Part shown: piece after piece, positions 1 to 12,539 of the stretch
Numbering within the stretch: position 1 is the first letter of the stretch
Layout: each line of letters begins with the position of its first letter
NCBI RefSeq assembly: GCF_020536995.1
Contig: NC_068357.1
Span: 54,453,063 to 54,517,062 of the forward strand
DNA: 64,000 nt
Direction: 5' to 3'
From: Dreissena polymorpha
Taxonomy: Eukaryota; Mollusca; Bivalvia; Myida; Dreissenidae
The notes under the pieces: generated by a model
What the model saw: the letters and a program-made list of their open reading frames with translations, nothing else
The model's database searches: none
What the model was told of the DNA's origin: nothing
Position numbers and translations under genes: made by a program

Positions 1-2935
1 CATTTTACTATTTCAGGGCACCGTGACCTTGACCTTTGATATAGTGACCTGAAAATCAATAGGGGTCAACTGCGAGTCATGATCAATCTACCTATCAAGT
101 TTCATGATCCTAGGCATAAGCGTTCTTGAGTTATCATCCGGAAACCATTTTACTATTTCGGGTCACCGTGACCTTGACCTTTGACCTAGTGACCTGAAAA
201 TCAATAGGGGTCATCTGCGATTCATGATCAATGTACCTATGAAGTTTCATGATCCTAGGCATAGGCGTTTTTGAGTTATCATCCGGAAACCATTTTACTA
301 TTTCGGGTCACCATGACCTTTGACCTTGTGACCTCAAAATCAATAGGGGTCATCTGCCAGTCATGATCAATGTACATATGAAGTTTCATGATCGTAGCCA
401 TTAGTGTTCTTGAGTTATCATCCGGAAACCATTTTACTATTTCAGGTCACCGTGACCTTGACCTTTGATATAGTGACCTGAAAATCAATAGGGGTCAACT
501 GCGAGTTATGATCAATGTACCTATGAAGTTTCATGATCCTAGGCATAAGCGTTCTTGAGTTATCATCCAGAAACCATTTTACTATTTCAGGTCAACGTGA
601 CCTTGACCTTTGATATAGTGACCTGAAAATCAATAGGGGTCAACTGCGCGTCATGATTAATATATCAATGAAGTTTCATGATCCTAGGCAAAAGCGTTCT
701 TGAGTTATCATACGGAAACCATTTTACTATTTCGGGTCATCGTGACCTTGACCTTTGACCTAGTGACCTGAAAATCAAAAGGGGTCATCTGCGAGTCATG
801 ATCAATGTACCTATGAAGTTTCATGTTCCTAGGCATAAGCGTTCTTAAGTTATAAACCGGACACCATTTTACTATTTCGGGTCACAGTGACCTTGACCTT
901 TGACCTAGTGACCTGAAAATCAATAGGGGTCATCTGCCAGCCATGATCAATCTACCTACGAAGTTTCATGATCCTAGGCATAAGCGTTCTTGAGTTATCA
1001 TCCGGAAACCATTTTACTATTTCGGGTCACTGTGACCTTGACCTTTGACCTGAAAATCAATAGGGGTCATCTGCGAGTCATGATCATTCTACCTATCAAG
1101 TTTCATGATCCTAGGCCTAAGCGTTCTTGAGTTATCATCCGGAAACCATTTTACTATTTCGGGTCACTGTGACCTTGACCTTTGACCTAGTGACGCGTTC
1201 TTGAGTTATCATCCGTAAACCATTTTAATATTTTGGGTCACTGTGACCTTGATCTTTGACCTAGTGACCTGAAAATCAATAGGAGTCATCTGCGAGTCAT
1301 GATCAATCTACCTATCAAGTTTCATGATCCTAGGCCTAAGCGTTCTTGAGTTATCATCCGGAAACCATTTTACTATTTCGGGTCAACGTGACCTTGACCT
1401 TTGACCTAGTGACCTGAAAATCAATAGGGGTCATCTGCGAGTCATGATCAATGTACCTATGAAGTTTCATGATCCTAGGCATAAGCGTTTTTGAGTTATC
1501 ATCCGGAAACCATTTTACTATTTCGGGTCACCATGACCTTTGACCTAGTGACCTCAAAATCAAAAGGGGTCATCTGCGAGTCATGATCAATGTACATATG
1601 AAGTTTCATGATCGTAGCCATTAGTGTTCTTGAGTTATCATCTGGAAACCATTTTACTATTTCACGTCACCGTGACCTTGACCTTTGATATAGTGACCTG
1701 AAAATCAATAGGGGTCAACTGCGAGTCATGATCAATGTACCTATGAAGTTTCATGATCCTAGGCATAAGCGTTCTTGAGTTATCATCCGGAAACCATTTT
1801 ACTATTTCAGGTCAACGTGACCTTGACCTTTGATATAGTGACCTGAAAATCAATAGGGGTCAACTGCGAGTCATGATTAATATATCAATGAAGTTTCATG
1901 ATCCTAGGCATAAGCGTTCTTGAGTTATCATACGGAAACCATTTTACTATTTCGGGTCATCATGACCTTGACCTTTGACCTAGTGACCTGAAAATCAAAA
2001 GGGGTCATCTGCGAGTCATGATCAATGTACCTATGAAGTTTCATGATCCTAGGCATAAGCGTTCTTGAGTTATCAACCGGACACCATTTTACTATTTCGG
2101 GTCACAGTGACCTTGACCTTTGACCTAGTGACCTGAAAATCAATAGGGGTCATCTGCCAGCCATGATCAATCTACCTACGAAGTTTCATGATCCTAGGCA
2201 TAAGCGTTCTTGAGTTATCATCCGGAAACCATTTTACTATTTCGGGTCACTGTGACCTTGACCTTTGACCTGAAAATCAATAGGGGTCATCTGCGAGTCA
2301 TGATCATTCTACCTATCAAGTTTCATGATCCTAGGCCTAAGCGTTCTTGAGTTATCATCCGGAAACCATTTTACTATTTCGGGTCACTGTGACCTTGACC
2401 TTTGACCTAGTGACGCGTTCTTGAGTTATCATCCGTAAACCATTTTACTATTTTGGGTCACTGTGACCTTGATATTTGACCTAGTGACCTGAAAATCAAT
2501 AGGGGTCATCTGCGAGTCATGATCAATCTACCTATCAAGTTTCATGATCCTAGGCCTAAGCGTTCTTGAGTTATCATCCGGAAACCATTTTACTATTTCG
2601 GGTCAACGTGACCTTTGACCTAGTGACCTCAAAATCAATAGGGGTCATCTTCGAGTCATGATCAATGTACCTATGAAGTTTCATGATCCTAGGCCCAAGT
2701 GTTTTTGAGTTATCCGGAAACCACCTGGTGGACGGACCTACCGACAGACCCATTTTACTATTTCGGGTCACCTTGACCTTTGACCTAGTGACCTCAAAAT
2801 CAATAGGGGTCATCTGCGAGTCATGATCAATGAACCTATGAAGTTTCATGATCCTAGGCCCAAGCGTTCTTAAGTTATCATCCGGAAACCACCTGGTGGA
2901 CGGACCTACCGACAGACCGACATGAGCAAAGCAAT
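1..2935 (+). repeat. 145-bp tandem array with 1,220-bp higher-order repeat
   Basis: Monomers start with CATTTTACTATTTCGGGTCA and include GACCTTGACCTTTGACC, AATCAATAGGGGTCATCTGC and GTTCTTGAGTTATCATCCGG. Starts at 1, 146 and 291 give a 145-bp period; some units lack 6 to 60 bp. Variant markers recur exactly 1,220 bp apart: the short unit marked GTGACGCGTTC (1192 and 2412), ATCGTAGCCATTAGTG (391 and 1611) and CCGGACACC (about 855 and 2075). The array therefore grew by duplication of multi-unit blocks as well as of single monomers. Units 2740-2935 also contain a second kind of end with GGACGGACCTACC. Confidence 0.92.
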
Positions 2936-2968
2936 ATACCCCCTCTTCTTCGAAGGGGGGCATAAAAA
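1..2968 (+). mobile_element. pearl/HINE-like non-autonomous element, 3' part, cut by window edge
   Basis: Nearly all of this is tandem core of a bivalve pearl/HINE-type element. The 3' end is diagnostic: after the last core unit come a GGTGGACGGACCTACC stretch and a terminal hairpin (CCCCCTC...GAAGGGGGG), closing with GGGGGGCATAAAAA at 2955-2968. The same end closes the complete copy at 8745-12358, and an inverted copy starts at 63747. The 5' head lies left of the window. No protein is encoded; long open frames here are artefacts of the repeat. Pearl and Helentron-associated elements of bivalves are known for such tandem cores; assigning this copy to them is inference from structure. Confidence 0.8.
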
Positions 2969-3150
2969 TATTTAAATTGATCCGTAAAATAACGTCTCCT
3001 CCCATAAGCAAAAAAAAATGCATTATATACTAGTCGCCGCCCTCCAGGACGAAGCCAATCATTCTGTTTACAACTAAACTTGGAGGGAAAGAGACAAAGA
3101 ACACAAATGTATCTTTTTTTAAAATTGCTATTCTAATTATTCAATACAAG

Positions 3151-4009
3151 GAATCACTATTTTTGTAAATATGATTTTACTTGAAGAGAGTTTTTACTTA
3201 AACAAGTCACAATACAATTCACCGGTAGTACAATGCAATAAAAATTGAATACACAAAATCATTTCTTACAATGATTTGTAACCATTATATAATTTTGCAA
3301 CAACAACACTTAACCTTTGTAAATACTCATAGCAAAACAAGCTCCAAATATTGCTTTAAACATACATACTTAACCATATTCCGTATGTGCATGTGTTTCA
3401 TGAGTTACCAGATAACACAACAGCAATTTAGTAAAACACTTCTTATTGACTCAATTGGCATGAATACTAATAATTTATGGTAATTAATACTTAAGGCATA
3501 TATGTCAGCTCAAATAAGAACTTTATACACATTTACATTTAATACATTTTTTAAAATAAATTTTTCTCTATTTTGTAACTTTGTTCATTCACACATTGAC
3601 AAGGTTTCATTTTTTTAGCAGTATTTAAAAGTAAAATCCACTTAAGCATGCAGTTTATGGTAAAATCAATTTATCTGTAGCAGTAATATACATGTATGCA
3701 AGCATCTTTTTATAATTTGCCAAAAATAATAAATGCAACAGATAAAACTGCCTAAAGTGCATTGTTGAAAAAACCCTCAGTTTATTCAATTAGATTGTTG
3801 TTGTAGCCCCACTTCATATAATACAATGTCGTGTGTAAATTAATATATTATAACAACAACTCACAGCTGCACTCTTCCAATGTTTTTACCAAAAATTATT
3901 ATTTAAATCTGATGACCTAAGAATTTGTATTGATTGTAATAAATTTACTAAATAAAATGACTAAAAGTTTAACAATGGTATCACATAAGATACTGGTAAG
4001 ATTTTAGCT
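3151..4009. other. Unique AT-rich DNA, nothing recognised
   Basis: No open frame with protein-like composition, no repeat partner elsewhere in the window and no RNA-gene signature seen. The 70-codon open frame at 3271-3483 looks like chance. Confidence 0.6.
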
Positions 4010-4207
4010 TATACCTATTTATTTTAGCTGGATTGCATAGAAAGCCTTAAGCTTATTTGAAATGCTCTGGAGTCTGTTTACTGGGAAAAGAACCACTACT
4101 TGGTGTCTTTGTGATGAGATCTAAAGAACCTTCACATGGATGGGATCGAACCCTTGACCCCCCGGTTGCTAGGCAGACTCCATCACCACTACACAAAGGC
4201 AACCTGC
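4010..4207 (-). mobile_element. tRNA-derived SINE
   Basis: On the minus strand the head has a pol III A box (TAGTGGTGATGGAGTC, near 4187) and a perfect B box (GGTTCGATCCC, near 4145). A conserved-looking central domain follows (TGGTTCTTTTCCCAGTAAAC, then CAGACTCC), and then a tail with TTTCAAATAAGC and AGCTAAAATAAATAGGT. The tRNA head plus conserved central domain fits the metazoan SINE superfamilies described from bivalves (Meta/V/Deu types). Which domain it is cannot be decided by eye. Confidence 0.75.
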
Positions 4208-5377
4208 CATCTTACCGACCTGGTTAAATTGTGCTTTTAAAAGTCCAACATTTACTGATGGTTGAACTGTGTCAGGAACCTTTGTTTGAAAGAGTATCGT
4301 ATGCATAAATAATTCAAAATAACCTACATTAATGCAATAAAATATCAGGATTGCACCCGTTCACTTGCAAAGCTTAAACGTAAGTTGGCATGGACTTAAC
4401 TCATGCTACTTTTGGCTTTTGATTGGTTGTTTTTAACAGTGATTTCTTACAAGCTGTTGTTAAAATTACCATATTTGGAAATCTTACTCTCTTAAGCAAT
4501 CTATATATGCCCAACCAATCAAAATGTAGGTTATGTTCTAAGCAAGTCAGAACAAATAAAGTAAAAAACTTTATCAACTAAGAATTTATTTCACTGCGCT
4601 CCCTCTTACCAATATGATTTTAAGTAATGTTTTAACTATCGCATATCTAAGAGATCGTGTACACCTACATGGACATAACCTACACTTCGTTCTTTTATTG
4701 AAACAATTTGGGTTTTACTTCAAATATAAATGATCACAATGACTCTGTAATATTTACATGTTCTAAGGTAAGAAATATACTGGTCCCTTGAGACATGTCT
4801 ACAGCTTGCATGATCACTTACTGAAAATCACCGGATGATATTCATTAACTAATAATAATCTAACAATAATAACTAACAACTTGAAATATTCCCCCCATAC
4901 AATAATTTGCAAATCTACATTGAAAATCACAATAATAATTACAAGATGATATCAAATATATACATCATATTACATGTGCAACTTAAACAAAATAGAAAAT
5001 ATATTTTAACTAATGGTATTATATCAAATGCACTGCATACAAAATTAATATATTATTAAATATTAGTTTTTGTATTGTTCAAACTTATAGGGCTGCCTCC
5101 AAAATGTTATGCAACCAAATAATTAAATCTCACTTAAATCAACTTGCCATTATTCTCTTGATGTTTCACTAATACTTTCATACTGAAAACAAGAACAGAT
5201 CAGCACAATCCCTATTGATTTTACCCATCTAGTATTTATCCAAAACTGTCACTATTGTTATCAGCTATTATCAATCCCCAGACAAGTCCCCAGACCAGAC
5301 AATGCCCCAATCACTGTTGTCTACAACCCAGACAAATTCAAATAGTATGTGTTTTTTTGTTTATAGAGGATTACAAA
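4208..5377. other. Unique AT-rich DNA, nothing recognised
   Basis: No coding signal or repeat partner seen in either strand. Confidence 0.55.
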
Positions 5378-7889
5378 ACAAGAGGGCCATGATGGCCCTG
5401 TATCGCTCCACTGTTTTTTCTTTGCGAAAAAAACGTGCAATGCGCATGGGTTGAAATGTACTCAAGCAAGTGACTTTCTCTTTCTATCCCTCGTCTCATT
5501 GGGGGTTTAAAGTTGGAAGGGGGAGCATTTTTATATATGGAAAAAGTTACTACCGTGTTAACTAAACAGACTTAAAAGCCCGGGAATTGTTGCACAGGTC
5601 CTTTGCTTATAACGTAGGTACATTTATCTCTCCAAAAGATATTGTCGTTCTTTCTATTTCACATATTTTTAGATGCTGAAGATCAAATCTACGCATTTGA
5701 TTTGAAACAGATTCACAAGACCCACAGGAATCAAAATGCCTTAACCCTTTACCAAACTACACATTTTGGACTTTCCCAATTTGAAAGAGGTTGCAGACTT
5801 TAATTAAATTAAAATGGAATATGAAGGAAATGATCAGGTAAGGTAGAAATAATTGTGATAAAAGGAGAAATTGCTCATCAAACCACACATCCCTAAGACC
5901 AACAGGCCTGAGAATATTATGATAATCTAAAGATTATTTCTTTATATTTATAAATGTATTTAATTAAGTAATACATTTGACTCCTAAGATCATTTCATAA
6001 CTGATATTAAGAAAATTATAAAATGGTCAGAAATATATATGGATTGTTGAGCAATTGACAATCATATCCACAATTCATGAGTCACGATTCACAAATGGAA
6101 CAATGAATCATTAGTTATTAAAAAGCAGCATATACGATAGTTAAGAACATTGCACTTCATTAATTTCAACACCTTCTCTTGGATACAAAGTTTGAGTTTA
6201 CCGTGCAGTATCATATATTGACTTTTCTTGAAATAATTATGTTCATGGAAGTTGTGTTTTTAAAATCAATAATATATCATTAAACTGGTTTAAACTCTAC
6301 AAAAAAGACATGAAATTAACATGTCATCCAAAATATTTTCATCCGGATATATGGTCACTTTTGACATATTTAAATAAAACCAGACTTTTTTCAGTTTGTA
6401 AGAAAAACATTCATAACACATGTTCTTACTTCAATGCCTTTGTAAGCAGTCACCATCTGACCTAAAATGGACCTTAATGACAGGGTTTTATCTCATGTTT
6501 ACAAGATGTTGATGTTGTTGGTCACAGCCAAACGGCCACAGTAATCTCCACAGGTAAACGTCATATGTTCAGTTTTGTGACCCCCGGGGCTGGGTCAAAT
6601 TTGAGCCCAGGGGAATAATTTGAACAAATTTGGTCGAGGACTATAAGATATCACTACATACCAAATTTATTAGCCCTAGGCTCTATAATTAAGAACAAGA
6701 AGATTTTTAAAGTCTGCACACAATAGGCCTTATTTAAGCATATGTTCATTTTTGTGACTCCTGGGGCAAGGTCAAATTTGTTCCCAGGGGCATAATTTGA
6801 ACAAACTAAGTAGAGAACTATTATATGTCACTACCTACCGAATTTGGTAGAAATAGGCCCAATGGTTATGGACAAGAAGATTTTTATAGTTTGCACAAAA
6901 TGGGCCCAATATAAGCATATGTTCAATTTTGTGACCCCTGGGGAACGGTCAAATTTGATCCCAGGGGCTTAATTTGAACAAACTTGGTAGAGGACTATAA
7001 GATGTCATTACATAGCAAATTTGGTAGCCCTAGCCCTATGCCATACGTTTATGGACAAGAAGATTTTTAAAGTTTGCACAAAATAGGCCTTACATAAGCA
7101 AATTTTCGATTTTTTGACCCCCCAGGGCAGGGTCAAATTTGACCCAAGGGGCATAATTTGAACAAACTTGGTAGAGGACTATTAGATGTCACTTCATAGC
7201 AAATTTGGTAGCCCTAGGCCCAATGGTTATGGACAAAAAGATTTTTAAAGTTTGCACAAAATAGGCCCTATATAACAAATGTTTAATTTTTTGACCCCCC
7301 GGGGCAAGGTCAAATTTAACCCCTTGGGCATAATTTGAACAGACTTGGTAGAGGACTATAAGAAGTCACTACATAGCAAATTTGGTAGCCCTAGGCCCAA
7401 TGGTTATGGACAAGAAGATTTTTAAAGTTTGCACAAAATAGGCCTTATATAAGCAAATTTTCAATTTTTAATCCCCCGGGGCAGGGTCAAATTTGACCCC
7501 AGGGACATAATTTGAACAAACTTGGTAGAGGACTATAAGATGTCACTACATAGCAAATTTGGTAGCCCTAGGCCCATTGGTTAATGGACAAGAAGATTTT
7601 TAAAGTTTGCACAAAATAGGCCTTATATAAGCAAATTTTCAATTTTTTAACCCCCCCGGGGCAGGGTCAAATTTGACCCCAATGGCATAATTTGAACAAA
7701 CTTGGTAGAGGACTATAAGATGTCACTACATAGCAAATTTGGTAGCCCTAGGCCCAATGGTTATGGACAAGAAGATTTTTAAAGTTTGCACAAAATAGGC
7801 CTTATATAAGCAAATTTTCAATTTTTTGACCCCCCAGGGCAGGGTCAAATTTGACCCCAGGGGCATAATTTGAACAAACTTGGTAGAGG
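5378..7889 (+). mobile_element. pearl/HINE-like element with 177-bp tandem core, 5' part
   Basis: It starts ACAAGAGGGCCATGATGGCC (a 5' hairpin), followed by the subterminal motif GCTCCACTG. The matching subterminal arm CAGTGGAGC with the terminal CTAAAAA lies at 17413-17428, so head and tail are now 9 kb apart. A 1.1-kb non-repeated stretch (5430-6520) is followed by about eight units of roughly 177 bp (starts near 6577, 6754, 6931, 7114, 7290, 7468, 7648, 7826). Each carries GGGTCAAATTTGACCCC, TAATTTGAACAAACTTGG and AAAGTTTGCACAAAATAGG. The array stops mid-unit at 7889 (GGTAGAGGAC), at a rearrangement junction. Confidence 0.82.
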
Positions 7890-8744
7890 ACATACGTGTC
7901 GCGCTTCGCGCTCTATATTTGGTAGGGATAGGCCTATGATAGACAACCTTAAAAATACATGGATAATAGATGTGTTGTTTGCATTTATTTGTTAATATAA
8001 AAACACGTGTATTTTATAAGATATTTAAGTGATGTACCCGGTAAGAAATTTTAATTAACGTTGTCACCACGTTGCATCCATTAATTTTAATAAAAATGTC
8101 CAATTGTAGTAAAATGGATTTTAAAATGTCTACATAAAAATAACGCTTTATTGTATTTATTAACCTGACTGAAAAAATTGTCAGCCGCCAAACTGTTCCG
8201 TTCGTGCCGGAACCCGGGATTGAACCGGGGGGCCTTTAGATGACTGTTGCATAAACAACTTAAGTCTAACGCTCTCCCAACTGAGCTTTTCCGGCTGACA
8301 TTCACTTATGTACTGCTATTTGGTGAAGTTGTGTATAGCGATCGTTATTATATGTCTATTAATAAACTAATACATTATACGTTTTTGTACCACTACGCCT
8401 GCCAATAAACTTGCTTGCGCGATAGGTCGTCAAATATCGTACTACATTGATTCTCCACTTAAGAAGCAAATTAGAAAAATCACAAAATAAATATATTTTG
8501 ATTATGTTAATTTTTTATGTAAAACATCATTTGTTTTTATACAAAACCAGAAAGTTTCGCGTATTTGCCCAGTCCCTGTGATCTTTCCCCTGTGATCAGT
8601 TGTGGATCAGTTATTAATTAAAACAATTAGCTTTGCATTATTGGCAAAAAATGTTGTAATAAATGTAATAGGCACAAATGCAGTAGTACTTATTTACACT
8701 AATTTACACAAAAAATCACCACTATGCAAGATATTCTTAAAACA
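7890..8744. other. Unique segment left of the second element copy; holds the tRNA gene
   Basis: Apart from the tRNA gene at 8205-8295 nothing coding is visible. The segment lies between the broken 177-bp array and the complete element copy. If the 3.15-kb duplication extends leftward, a second copy of this stretch, tRNA included, should lie just left of the window start. Confidence 0.6.
8205..8295 (-). tRNA. Intron-containing tRNA, anticodon UAA (Leu by anticodon, Phe-like body)
   Basis: Read on the minus strand, a full cloverleaf can be drawn. The acceptor stem GCCGGAA pairs perfectly with TTCCGGC, the discriminator is A, and the D stem is GCTC/GAGC with loop AGTTGGGA. The anticodon stem is TTAGA/TCTAA, and the T stem CCCGG/CCGGG encloses TTCAATC. 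The anticodon loop reads C-T-[TAA]-G, then 17 nt (TTGTTTATGCAACAGTC), then A, which is the canonical 37/38 intron position. A run of six T's for pol III termination lies about 30 nt downstream. The body matches eukaryotic tRNA-Phe far better than tRNA-Leu: the variable loop is short, whereas Leu has a long arm. The variable loop has one C more than usual. It could be a mutant tRNA-Phe(GAA), a pseudogene, or a functional odd isoacceptor. Confidence 0.8.
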
Positions 8745-11700
8745 ACAAGGGCTGTTTGTAAAACATGCATGCCCCCATATGGGCTCTCCGTTTGTAGTGA
8801 CAGCCATAGTGTGAATATGTTTTTTGTCACTTTGACCTTGACCTTTGACCTAATGACCTGAAAATCAATAGGGGTCATCTGCCAGTCATGATCAATGTAC
8901 CTATGAAGTTTCATGATCCTAGCCATAAGCGTTCTTGAGTTATCATCCGGAAACCATTTTACTATTTCGGATCACCGTGAACTTGACCTTTGACCTAGTG
9001 ACCTCAAAATCGATAGGGGTCATCTGCCAGTCATGATCAATGTACCTATGAAGTTTCATGATCCTAGGCCCCTAAGCGTTCTTGAGTTATCATCCGGAAA
9101 CCATTTTACTATTTCGGGTCACCATGACCTTGACCTTTGACCTAGTGACCTCAAAATCGATAGGGGTCATCTGCGAGTCATGATCAATGTACATATGAAG
9201 TTTGATGATCGTAGCCATTATGCGTTCTTGAGTTATCATCCGGAAACCATTTTACTATATCAGGTCACCGTGACCTTGACCTTTGATATAGTGACCTGAA
9301 AATCAATAGGGGTCAACTGCGAGTCATGATCAATGTACCTATGAAGTTTCATGATCCTAGGCATAAGCGTTCTTGAGTTATCATCTGGAAACCATTTTAC
9401 TATTTCAGGGCACCGTGACCTTGACCTTTGATATAGTGACCTGAAAATCAATAGGGGTCAACTGCGAGTCATGATCAATCTACCTATCAAGTTTCATGAT
9501 CCTAGGCATAAGCGTTCTTGAGTTATCATCCGGAAACCATTTTACTATTTCGGGTCACCGTGACCTTGACCTTTGACCTAGTGACCTGAAAAATCAATAG
9601 GGGTCATCTGCGATTCATGATCAATGTACCTATGAAGTTTCATGATCCTAGGCATAGGCGTTTTTGAGTTATCATCCGGAAACCATTTTACTATTTCGGG
9701 TCACCATGACCTTTGACCTTGTGACCTCAAAATCAATAGGGGTCATCTGCCAGTCATGATCAATGTACATATGAAGTTTCATGATCGTAGCCATTAGTGT
9801 TCTTGAGTTATCATCCGGAAACCATTTTACTATTTCAGGTCACCGTGACCTTGACCTTTGATATAGTGACCTGAAAATCAATAGGGGTCAACTGCGAGTT
9901 ATGATCAATGTACCTATGAAGTTTCATGATCCTAGGCATAAGCGTTCTTGAGTTATCATCCAGAAACCATTTTACTATTTCAGGTCAACGTGACCTTGAC
10001 CTTTGATATAGTGACCTGAAAATCAATAGGGGTCAACTGCGCGTCATGATTAATATATCAATGAAGTTTCATGATCCTAGGCAAAAGCGTTCTTGAGTTA
10101 TCATACGGAAACCATTTTACTATTTCGGGTCATCGTGACCTTGACCTTTGACCTAGTGACCTGAAAATCAAAAGGGGTCATCTGCGAGTCATGATCAATG
10201 TACCTATGAAGTTTCATGTTCCTAGGCATAAGCGTTCTTAAGTTATAAACCGGACACCATTTTACTATTTCGGGTCACAGTGACCTTGACCTTTGACCTA
10301 GTGACCTGAAAATCAATAGGGGTCATCTGCCAGCCATGATCAATCTACCTACGAAGTTTCATGATCCTAGCATAAGCGTTCTTGAGTTATCATCCGGGAA
10401 ACCATTTTACTATTTCGGGTCACTGTGACCTTGACCTTTGACCTGAAAATCAATAGGGGTCATCTGCGAGTCATGATCATTCTACCTATCAAGTTTCATG
10501 ATCCTAGGCCTAAGCGTTCTTGAGTTATCATCCGGAAACCATTTTACTATTTCGGGTCACTGTGACCTTGACCTTTGACCTAGTGACGCGTTCTTGAGTT
10601 ATCATCCGTAAACCATTTTAATATTTTGGGTCACTGTGACCTTGATCTTTGACCTAGTGACCTGAAAATCAATAGGAGTCATCTGCGAGTCATGATCAAT
10701 CTACCTATCAAGTTTCATGATCCTAGGCCTAAGCGTTCTTGAGTTATCATCCGGAAACCATTTTACTATTTCGGGTCAACGTGACCTTGACCTTTGACCT
10801 AGTGACCTGAAAATCAATAGGGGTCATCTGCGAGTCATGATCAATGTACCTATGAAGTTTCATGATCCTAGGCATAAGCGTTTTTGAGTTATCATCCGGA
10901 AACCATTTTACTATTTCGGGTCACCATGACCTTTGACCTAGTGACCTCAAAATCAAAAGGGGTCATCTGCGAGTCATGATCAATGTACATATGAAGTTTC
11001 ATGATCGTAGCCATTAGTGTTCTTGAGTTATCATCTGGAAACCATTTTACTATTTCACGTCACCGTGACCTTGACCTTTGATATAGTGACCTGAAATCAA
11101 TAGGGGTCAACTGCGAGTCATGATCAATGTACCTATGAAGTTTCATGATCCTAGGCATAAGCGTTCTTGAGTTATCATCCGGAAACCATTTTACTATTTC
11201 AGGTCAACGTGACCTTGACCTTTGATATAGTGACCTGAAAATCAATAGGGGTCAACTGCGAGTCATGATTAATATATCAATGAAGTTTCATGATCCTAGG
11301 CATAAGCGTTCTTGAGTTATCATACGGAAACCATTTTACTATTTCGGGTCATCATGACCTTGACCTTTGACCTAGTGACCTGAAAATCAAAAGGGGTCAT
11401 CTGCGAGTCATGATCAATGTACCTATGAAGTTTCATGATCCTAGGCATAAGCGTTCTTGAGTTATCAAACCGGACACCATTTTACTATTTCGGGTCACAG
11501 TGACCTTGACCTTTGACCTAGTGACCTGAAATCAATAGGGGTCATCTGCCAGCCATGATCAATCTACCTACGAAGTTTCATGATCCTAGGCATAAGCGTT
11601 CTTGAGTTATCATCCGGAAACCATTTTACTATTTCGGTCACTGTGACCTTGACCTTTGACCTGAAAATCAATAGGGGTCATCTGCGAGTCATGATCATTC

Positions 11701-12358
11701 TACCTATCAAGTTTCATGATCCTAGGCCTAAGCGTTCTTGAGTTATCATCCGGAAACCATTTTACTATTTCGGGTCACTGTGACCTTGACCTTTGACCTA
11801 GTGACGCGTTCTTGAGTTATCATCCGTAAACCATTTTACTATTTTGGGTCACTGTGACCTTGATATTTGACCTAGTGACCTGAAAATCAATAGGGGTCAT
11901 CTGCGAGTCATGATCAATCTACCTATCAAGTTTCATGATCCTAGGCCTAAGCGTTCTTGAGTTATCATCCGGAAACCATTTTACTATTTCGGGTCAACGT
12001 GACCTTTGACCTAGTGACCTCAAAATCAATAGGGGTCATCTTCGAGTCATGATCAATGTACCTATGAAGTTTCATGATCCTAGGCCCAAGTGTTTTTGAG
12101 TTATCCGGAAACCACCTGGTGGACGGACCTACCGACAGGACCCATTTTACTATTTCGGGTCACCTTGACCTTTGACCTAGTGACCTCAAAATCAATAGGG
12201 GTCATCTGCGAGTCATGATCAATGAACCTATGAAGTTTCATGATCCTAGGCCCAAGCGTTCTTAAGTTATCATCCGGAAACCACCTGGTGGACGGACCTA
12301 CGACAGACCGACATGAGCAAAGCAATATACCCCTCTTCTTCGAAGGGGGGCATAAAAA
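8745..12358 (+). mobile_element. Complete pearl/HINE-like element, 145-bp core
   Basis: It begins ACAAGGGCTGTTTGTAAAAC, then GCATGCCCCCATATGGGC (a hairpin containing the subterminal ATGCCCCC), then a short head. About two dozen core units from 8826 on follow. It ends with a terminal hairpin and GGGGGGCATAAAAA (12345-12358). ATGCCCCC near the 5' end and GGGGGCAT at the 3' end are inverted complements. The part from 9393 on is the second copy of 1-3150. It has no coding capacity. Confidence 0.85.
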
Positions 12359-12539
12359 TATTTAAATTGATCCGTAAAATAACGTCTCCTCCCATAAGCA
12401 AAAAAAATGCATTATATACTAGTCGCCGCCCTCCAGGACGAAGCCAATCATTCTGTTTACAACTAAACTTGGAGGGAAAGAGACAAAGAACACAAATGTA
12501 TCTTTTTTTAAAATTGCTATTCTAATTATTCAATACAAG
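9393..12539 (+). repeat. Segmental duplication, copy 2 (partner 1-3150)
   Basis: It matches 1-3150 throughout. Differences are +A near 9589, -G near 10368, +G near 10396, -A near 11093, +A near 11468, -A near 11527, -G near 11637, +G near 12138, -C near 12301, -C near 12330 and -A near 12408. At 12539 homology ends abruptly inside ATACAAG, and the sequence continues as the 177-bp array (ACAAGAAGATTTTTAAAG). ACAAG is shared by both partners, so the junction has microhomology. Confidence 0.93.

Larger units (their letters stand above)
1..3150 (+). repeat. Segmental duplication, copy 1 (partner 9393-12539)
   Basis: The segment is repeated at 9393-12539 over its whole length, including about 180 bp of non-element flank (2969-3150). 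I found no substitutions, only 11 single-base indels, nearly all in homopolymers. Four are gains and seven are losses in copy 2, which exactly accounts for 3,150 versus 3,147 bp. Shared flank beyond the element end means the copies arose by DNA duplication or by assembly duplication, not by two transpositions. The left limit of copy 1 is outside the window. Confidence 0.93.

Noticed and set aside
1-2935. Centromeric satellite
   Set aside because: The array has element-type 3' ends, and a complete element of the same family with a 5' head is present at 8745-12358, so it is an element core here.
2574-3023. 149-residue open frame on the minus strand and similar frames at 8699-8926, 9260-9451 and 12101-12325
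   Set aside because: They are translations of the 145-bp tandem units and element end; the repeated MKLHRYIDHDSQMTPIDF-type peptides follow the DNA repeat.
3271-3483. 70-codon frame
   Set aside because: No conserved motif, splice signal or composition shift against the surrounding AT-rich DNA.
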